From Bryoerythrophyllum caledonicum (lineage: Eukaryota > Streptophyta > Bryopsida > Pottiales > Pottiaceae), in assembly GCA_963971425.1 (NCBI GenBank), contig OZ020525.1, positions 17,552,187 to 17,616,186 of the forward strand: DNA of 64,000 nt, read 5' to 3'. This document shows positions 58,741 to 64,000 of this stretch, piece after piece (the first letter of the stretch is position 1; each line of letters starts with the position of its first letter). Under the pieces are notes generated by a model. The model was given only the letters and a program-made list of their open reading frames with translations. It was not told where the DNA came from and searched no databases. The translations under genes were made by a program, and so were the position numbers.

Positions 58741-59405
58741 GTCCGGAACCACAAAAACTCTCGTAGTCTATATCTGTGAAAGTCATAGTTCCGTAATGAC
58801 GGACATGTCTAGCCAAGGTACCAGAATTCAAAATCTGGAATTAAATGTCCGGAATTTTCACAGTTAGAACGGAGAGATGATTTTCCGGGTTCCCCACCGG
58901 AATGGAGTCGGACTTGCACTCAAGGCACGGACTACAAATTCTTAGTCAAAGACACGCACTTGGAATCAAGACTGAAGACTCAAACTCACAGACTCTGAAT
59001 TTTTTTGGCAAGGCACTAACTCTGAGGTTGCAATCAAGGCACGGACTACGATGCTTCACTTTTGGCATGAACTCAGTAGCAATTTAGGACAAGAGAATGT
59101 CAATCAGAGCAAGACTAAGTTATTGTATAAAGGACCTGTATGTAGAATTGACAAACCCTAAATCACAGGCTAGGTTTTGGATTCCAGGTGCTTGGAAGTT
59201 GGAAGATCTTGATCCACGAACGAGTCAAGACTCCAAACTTGGATTAAATCAAGAAGCATTCTTTGTAACTTAAAATTCAATGGACTCTTGCTCTTATTGG
59301 CAATTTCCATCTAAGTTTCCTTTCCAGCCGCTCTCAAGGACCTGACTCTTGGAATTCAAAAGCAAGAATTATAGACCCTGAATCCTAGAATTGAAAATAT
59401 CCCTA
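58741..59405. other. Intergenic with scattered short repeats, no gene seen
   Basis: Short repeated phrases such as CAAGGCACGGACTAC occur, but no reading frame looks like protein. Confidence 0.4.
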
Positions 59406-59409
59406 CTTC

Positions 59410-59530
59410 TAGGATTGTTCGGTCGTCCGTCCGTCCGGTAGTGTCCGTCCGTCCGATAGTGTCGGTCCGTTTGGTAGTGTCCGTCCGTCCGAATGTCCAT
59501 CCGGTAGAGGCTGTTGTCCGTCCGATAAGG
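59410..59530. repeat. GTCC-rich minisatellite
   Basis: About six units of GTCCGTCCGTCCGGTAGT type, with units of 17-20 bp that vary in the number of GTCC blocks. Non-coding. Confidence 0.8.
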
Positions 59531-59619
59531 ATCAACCCTAGTTTGACCATGACTCGAGGTAAATCAATTTACCCACTGCCACGAAGGCGACTACGTGGTT
59601 GACACGTCGTCAACAGGGT

Positions 59620-60010
59620 CGCGCGCGTGCAGACAGGGGGGCGGGCACGTGAAGGGGTCGGGCGCGTACGGAGATGGGCCGGGCGTGCACTGAAGGGGCC
59701 GGGCGCATACAGAGGAGGACCGGGCGCGTACCGTGTTGGGCCGGGCGCGTACAGGGGTGGACCGGGCGCGTACCGTGAGGGGCTGGGCGCGTGCAGGGAG
59801 GACCGCGCGCGTACCGCAAGTGGCCGGGCGTGCGCGGTGAAGGGCCGGGCGCATACTTGGAGGGGCTGGCGCGTCCGGCCAAGGTCGCGCGCGTTCGTAG
59901 AGGGGCTGCGCGCGTTTGTGGGGGAGGACTGGGCGCGTTCGTGGAGGGGGTTGGGCCTGGCACGTGGTCTTTGGGGTCGCGCGCATACGGGTATTGAATT
60001 TAGGGGTTGC
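59620..60010. repeat. GC-rich minisatellite, about 29-30 bp unit
   Basis: Roughly thirteen units of the form GGGCCGGGCGCGTACNGNG follow one another, each with a conserved GGGCGCGTAC core and a variable 8-10 base tail. Base composition is far above the neighbourhood. It is open on both strands, but only because of the repeat, so it should not be called a gene. Confidence 0.9.
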
Positions 60011-60215
60011 GCGCGCTCTCTTACTTTTTAACATGCATGAGCTTCATGTCGCAATGTGTATGAAAAATGTTAATCTTTTATTTATCACGAGATGGGCAAA
60101 AAGCACCGTTACATCACAATGCTAGTACGTATTGCAAAATGATCAACAATTGAAACCTTCACTCTCAATACGCTAAGTCAAAATATCTATATCTCATAGC
60201 GGAAGCAAGCTTCCG

Positions 60216-60415
60216 NNNNNNNNNNNNNNNNNNNNNNNNNNNNNNNNNNNNNNNNNNNNNNNNNNNNNNNNNNNNNNNNNNNNNNNNNNNNNNNNNNNNN
60301 NNNNNNNNNNNNNNNNNNNNNNNNNNNNNNNNNNNNNNNNNNNNNNNNNNNNNNNNNNNNNNNNNNNNNNNNNNNNNNNNNNNNNNNNNNNNNNNNNNNN
60401 NNNNNNNNNNNNNNN
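60216..60415. other. Assembly gap (200 N)
   Basis: An exact run of 200 N, which usually means a gap of unknown size. It removes the front of the reading frame that resumes at 60416. Confidence 1.
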
Positions 60416-61080
60416 ATTCAAAGAACGGTGCATCCAAGCGTAGCAGCACATCTACAACACGGCAAAGGTTCACCGGAACGAGGTGAATCTATCCATTTTA
60501 CGTATGGTGTATGCTGAGATTATACTCGGAGTAGTAGTCGATTGGAGGATGATGGAAATACAACCAAACTCCAAGATGACACCAGTATCCACGGCGTCAC
60601 TACCAATAGAGCGCAAGTTTCCCGGCAAAGCTCTAGGAAAAAAGGCAAAGGAAGTTGAAGTTCCAAACAAGGATGTCGTGTGGTCTGACACTTCCAGTGA
60701 CGGCTCGGACACTAGATGCGACCCATCTATTCGCAAGGAGATTGAGGGCTTTATTAAATGCCATTGGCTAGATTCTATCCTCCAAGAAACACCGACAATT
60801 GGAGAAGATTCCGGCAAGGAAGAAGATCAAACTGAGATAGACGCGGTTGCATATGAGAACATCAATGAAAACCTAGAGTCTTCTAATGATGTTCCAATTG
60901 GACGAGAGGCTCATCTTCAACTTCTTGCTAAATATCAGTAGAGTTTACACGAAAACAAGAATCTGGTAGAAGAAGCCAACCGCAACAAAGAAGAACTTCA
61001 AAAATTACGCGCTGTACTCCAAGAAAAGGACAATCAAATCCAGGAATACGCGAAGTTGGTGTTTATTTTAAAGTCGTAGA
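60416..61080 (+). pseudogene. Unrecognised repeat-family reading frame, copy 1 (front lost in gap)
   Basis: The frame begins FKERCIQA, is interrupted early, then runs ILRMVYAEIILGVVVDWRMM, an acidic Ser/Thr-rich stretch and, after a second interruption at 60939, a coiled coil (LVEEANRNKEELQKLRAVLQ). The first 50 residues match the frame at 62226-62888 (FKERCIQAYQHIY, ILRMVYEEVVLG, DWRTMEIQ). The DNA identity is about 75% by eye. A coding sequence present twice with decay suggests part of a dispersed element or gene family. The function is unknown. Confidence 0.5.
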
Positions 61081-61944
61081 ATTTGATAGCAATGGAAGTA
61101 GTGCCATGAATGATAAACGGGCAATTTTGTAACATTTTGAAATCATAGACCTTGTGAATTTTGTAAATTGCACTTCATTTGTAAATGGCTTTAGTTCAAA
61201 ACAATATTGTTTATCTCTGACGTTAATCAAGTTTGTATGGTTCAGCATGTTTTATAATTTGGCTAGATGTAATAAAGTGAATGTTTTATACAGTCTTGTA
61301 TACGTTTAAATTATATATTTGATGAATTTGTTATAATCTTCCATGATTGTACAACTTTATGCACCCCAGTCAATAAATTAAATTCACTTTTGTCTAATAT
61401 TTGATAACCGACTACAATAGTCTATAGTATCATCGAGAATTTTTTTGTAGTGGAATTTATATCATGTGTTGAAAAATAAAACTTAAATTTTTGTCTCAAA
61501 CATGTCAATCATAAGACTAAACAATAAAAATCATGTTACTTTCTTGCATAATAAATGATTTGGGAGGTAACAAAATCCCCAATATTAATGCAACATTATT
61601 ATTCTTGGTTGAATTATATGTAACTAATTGCAACGGCCTTCCAAATGATAAGAGATGGCATTCCACCATACATATTATCCATATTATATCTTAATATGAG
61701 TATAAGTTTGCGGAACAAATCATTGAGCATGCTAATTGAAGGTACTAACTCTCCCCAAAAAATCATTAAGTAAGCATAAGTATTGTGTGCCTAAGTAAGT
61801 ATCAGTATTGTATAAGTAAGTATAAGTATAAAGTATTGTATGTGAAAGTATAAGTATTGTATAAGTAAGTGTAAATTCAAGGCACTAAATTATAAGTAAG
61901 TAGAAGTATTGTATGTCAAGTTCAAGGCACAAGTTCAAGGCACA
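61081..61944. other. AT-rich stretch with TAAGTATAAGTATTGTA repeats
   Basis: At 61770-61915 the motif TAAGTATAAGTATTGTA recurs five to six times with spacing changes. No gene was seen. Confidence 0.5.
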
Positions 61945-62036
61945 CCCCTCTCGTGTACGCGCGTAGCCCTCCAGCGTTCACGCGTAGCCTTCCAGCGTAC
62001 ACGCGCAGCCCTCCAGCATACACGTGCCTCTTGGTC
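61945..62036. repeat. Short GC-rich repeat, CAGCGTACACGCG type
   Basis: Four units of about 22 bp share CGCGYAGCCCTCCAGCRT. A GCGCGTAC-like core links it in style to the 59620 minisatellite, and each lies upstream of one copy of the unrecognised coding repeat. Confidence 0.65.
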
Positions 62037-62225
62037 GTATGCGCCCGCCATAGGTCACTAATTACTATAAATATGAGATTTCAAAGTTACGGACCCCACT
62101 TCCTAGGCGCTTTGGCCTGCAACTGCCACATGGCGGCTGCTTGCTTGGCACTTTTGGGAAGTTTTTTATGGTGTCTATTGACACCTTTGTATTTTGCCAC
62201 CTTCGTATTCCTCCACCTCGTCACC

Positions 62226-62888
62226 ATGGATTCTGGACAACCATCTACCACTAGCAGTCCCCACGGAAAGCGACAACGTGATTTTCGTCACGTATGCTCA
62301 AAGCAAAAGAAGCGCCTTCACGTCTTGATGGATGAGAAGATGAAGGCATTTTGTGGTTGGGAGTCAGTTCCCACTCCATGGACATTTGCACAATGTGCAA
62401 AATACATTGGATGGTGTCATTTAGGGCACCTCTGGCCATACTCGCGGTATTCTCTAATGCGACGTACAAACAGGGCCAACTTGGGGTACTGCACCAATGA
62501 GTTCTTCAAGGAACGTTGTATCCAAGCGTACCAGCACATTTACGACGAGGCGAAGTTGAGCCGCAACTCGGTAAATATTTCAATTTTACGGATGGTTTAC
62601 GAGGAGGTGGTACTTGGCGTACCGATTGATTGGAGGACAATGGAAATCCAAACACACTCTAAGATGGCGCTAGTCATTGGATTAACAATACCGTTTGTAA
62701 GCCCAAAAATAAACCCCCTAAGAGAATCCATTTTTAAACCTACGAGGTCCTATTGTTACACCACTTACCATTCCTTATGCTTAACTGTAAACCCTAATTT
62801 CTACTGGATTTGGATCTTGGCATATCCATTTATATATTTAGAAATCAATAGTACTATTATCTTAATCCAGTTAAGTGAACTCGATTAA
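62226..62888 (+). CDS. Unrecognised repeat-family reading frame, copy 2, 220 aa
   Basis: From ATG 62226 the protein opens with a polar Ser/Lys/Arg-rich segment (GQPSTTSSPHGKRQRDFRH), then a helical segment with many Trp and Tyr residues (CGWESVPTPWTFAQCAKYIG, WCHLGHLWPYSRYS) and FKERCIQAYQHIYDEAKLSR. Residues about 95-145 match copy 1 at 60416. The homology stops near residue 146 (HSKM), and the tail to 62888 looks like read-through into non-coding DNA, so the true 3' part may be missing or beyond an intron. No family was recognised. The frame is open for about 90 codons before the ATG, but that part overlaps the repeat. Confidence 0.45.
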   Translation: MDSGQPSTTSSPHGKRQRDFRHVCSKQKKRLHVLMDEKMKAFCGWESVPTPWTFAQCAKYIGWCHLGHLWPYSRYSLMRRTNRANLGYCTNEFFKERCIQAYQHIYDEAKLSRNSVNISILRMVYEEVVLGVPIDWRTMEIQTHSKMALVIGLTIPFVSPKINPLRESIFKPTRSYCYTTYHSLCLTVNPNFYWIWILAYPFIYLEINSTIILIQLSELD

Positions 62889-64000
62889 CCCTCCTTGGTA
62901 TTTAAAGGCTTAACTCTGGATAAATTAGATAGGTATGAATAGTTAATTAATTAATTGTTATCTAATTATTATGGCTATTAGTTATTATGATTATTATTAC
63001 TTATTCTTTATTTATTTATTTATTTTAATTTTTTGTTGTTTTATTATTATTATTATTATTTTTTTATTATTTTTTTAGTTTAGGTCAGCTGATCAGGCCT
63101 GATCCAGACCCTGGTTGGAGCAGCAACTTCGGCAGCCTTTATCTATTGATTCGGGACTCCGAATACCAAAAAATTTCCTCTTAAAATGATCACCAGCTCA
63201 ATTCCAACTTGGTTAAAACACTAAATACCTAATTTGAGATTGATACCGGCCTCCACCAGCAGTCGCAGCAGACAGTCCCTGTGAGTCCCAGGTTTTGTCC
63301 TTTTTTTTTTAAAACATCTTAACTTCCTAGGATTAACTCCGAATTGAGCGTTTTCAACTTCTAATCTTATTAGTTTTTCGTGCTCTTGACGATGGACTCC
63401 TCAGAATGTCCAACCAGACCTTGAGGACTGCCACATACAGACGGACAGCGGCGACCCAACAACCACAACAAGTATTCACAGCTTCCTCATGAGCTCACAC
63501 ATCATTCAATTGGGAACACCATTCACCAAATTCTCAACGATTCCAGCAAGCACCAACTTACAAGCATCAGCATTCTTGCATCGGCCAGCGAGCAATCATC
63601 ACCAAGTTTTGGAACCCTAATGTCAAAAAAAATCCTCCAGCGCTTCCGCACAAGTTTAGAGATCCCACAAATTCAATCAACACAAGAAGGAAACCGCAAC
63701 GACCGCATGCAGGTAGGAATTAGGGAAGGTAGCTTCACCCAGGAAATACTCCCTGGTCCGAGCGCCGCAGCCTCTTCTCGCCTGGATCCTCCAGCTCGAG
63801 TCTTCTCAGCTCGCGGCACCTTCACACCACCGCGCGCACACACGGCTCCACGATCACCAACGCCGACCTTCAACAGCGCCTCCACACCGAAGCTCCCACC
63901 GCAGGAGCACTCCAGCGCGCTCTCTCAAAACCACAAAAAAAAAGAAAACACGGCTCTCTCTCCCGTGCTCAGAGCCAGACCTCGTGATCACAATCACGGA
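62889..64000. other. AT-rich, then mixed sequence; no gene supported
   Basis: A TTATTATTATT / TTTATTTATTT simple repeat lies at 62935-63080. From 63100 on the composition becomes balanced and, after 63690, GC- and C-rich with CT runs, like the leader or first exon of a gene that would continue past the window. No convincing reading frame or splice pattern could be fixed. Confidence 0.4.

Noticed and set aside
59591-60034. Long frames on both strands over the GC-rich minisatellite
   Set aside because: The frames are open only because the repeat unit lacks stops. The residues repeat every ten or so positions with no independent support.
62936-63080. TTATTATT / TTTATTTA run as an origin or matrix-attachment site
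   Set aside because: Simple AT repeats are common in plant intergenic DNA, and nothing else supports a special role.
1-64000. CRISPR arrays, tRNA or rRNA genes, bacterial operons
   Set aside because: No regularly spaced identical repeats with unique spacers, no cloverleaf or rRNA core was recognised, and introns are present throughout. A tRNA scan could not be run and would be decisive for tRNAs.

Overview
The window is nuclear DNA from a green plant. The genes are split by short GT-AG introns (about 80-430 bp). The proteins are plant types: a C2-type phospholipase D with a proline-rich N-terminus, a plant class 3 lipase, a VAP/MSP protein, a plastid-style leader and a KNOX homeobox fragment. 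The mobile DNA is also plant-like: Copia elements, a CACTA-type MITE, a Harbinger-like MITE and possible Helitrons. Intron sizes and sequence style would fit a bryophyte or another early-diverging land plant, but I cannot name the species. There is a 200-base N gap at 60216-60415. Exon structures were worked out by eye from splice signals and reading-frame continuity.

Region 1 (1-16.5 kb) holds three host genes. A three-exon gene on the minus strand (1222-2167) encodes a small protein of about 144 residues with a plastid-like leader. A class 3 (diacylglycerol lipase-like) gene runs divergently from it (about 2774-5598) and has at least one apparent one-base frameshift. A seven-exon VAP/MSP-domain gene lies at 8287-10022. 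Between 10 and 15 kb are small nested elements: two TTAA-flanked terminal-inverted-repeat elements, a head-to-tail array with Helitron-like ends, a 59-bp LINE-tail fragment with a 13-bp target duplication, and a Harbinger-like MITE.

Region 2 (16.5-53.2 kb) is built around a complete 11-exon phospholipase D gene (16557-21152, 979 aa). A unit of about 13.3 kb starts a few bases inside PLD intron 5 and runs through the PLD 3' half, two old head-to-head Copia fragments, and a segment with KNOX-homeobox and F-box/kelch-like relics. The unit occurs as unit 1 (19221-32568), unit 2 (32569-51933) and a partial unit 3 (51934-53229). Units 2 and 3 therefore carry only PLD 3' pieces (exons 6-11, and exons 6 plus 11). 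A whole-looking, very young Copia element (40863-46030) sits inside unit 2 with a 5-bp target duplication. A CACTA-type MITE sits inside unit 1 only.

Region 3 (53.2-64 kb) is single-copy and repeat-rich. It holds a degenerate telomere-like tract interrupted by a TA-flanked MITE, several minisatellites, an interrupted transposase-like reading frame, the 3' exons of a RING-finger gene on the minus strand whose last zinc-binding cysteine reads as tryptophan, and two copies of an unrecognised coding repeat on either side of about 1.3 kb of AT-rich DNA. No rRNA, tRNA, CRISPR or bacterial features were seen.
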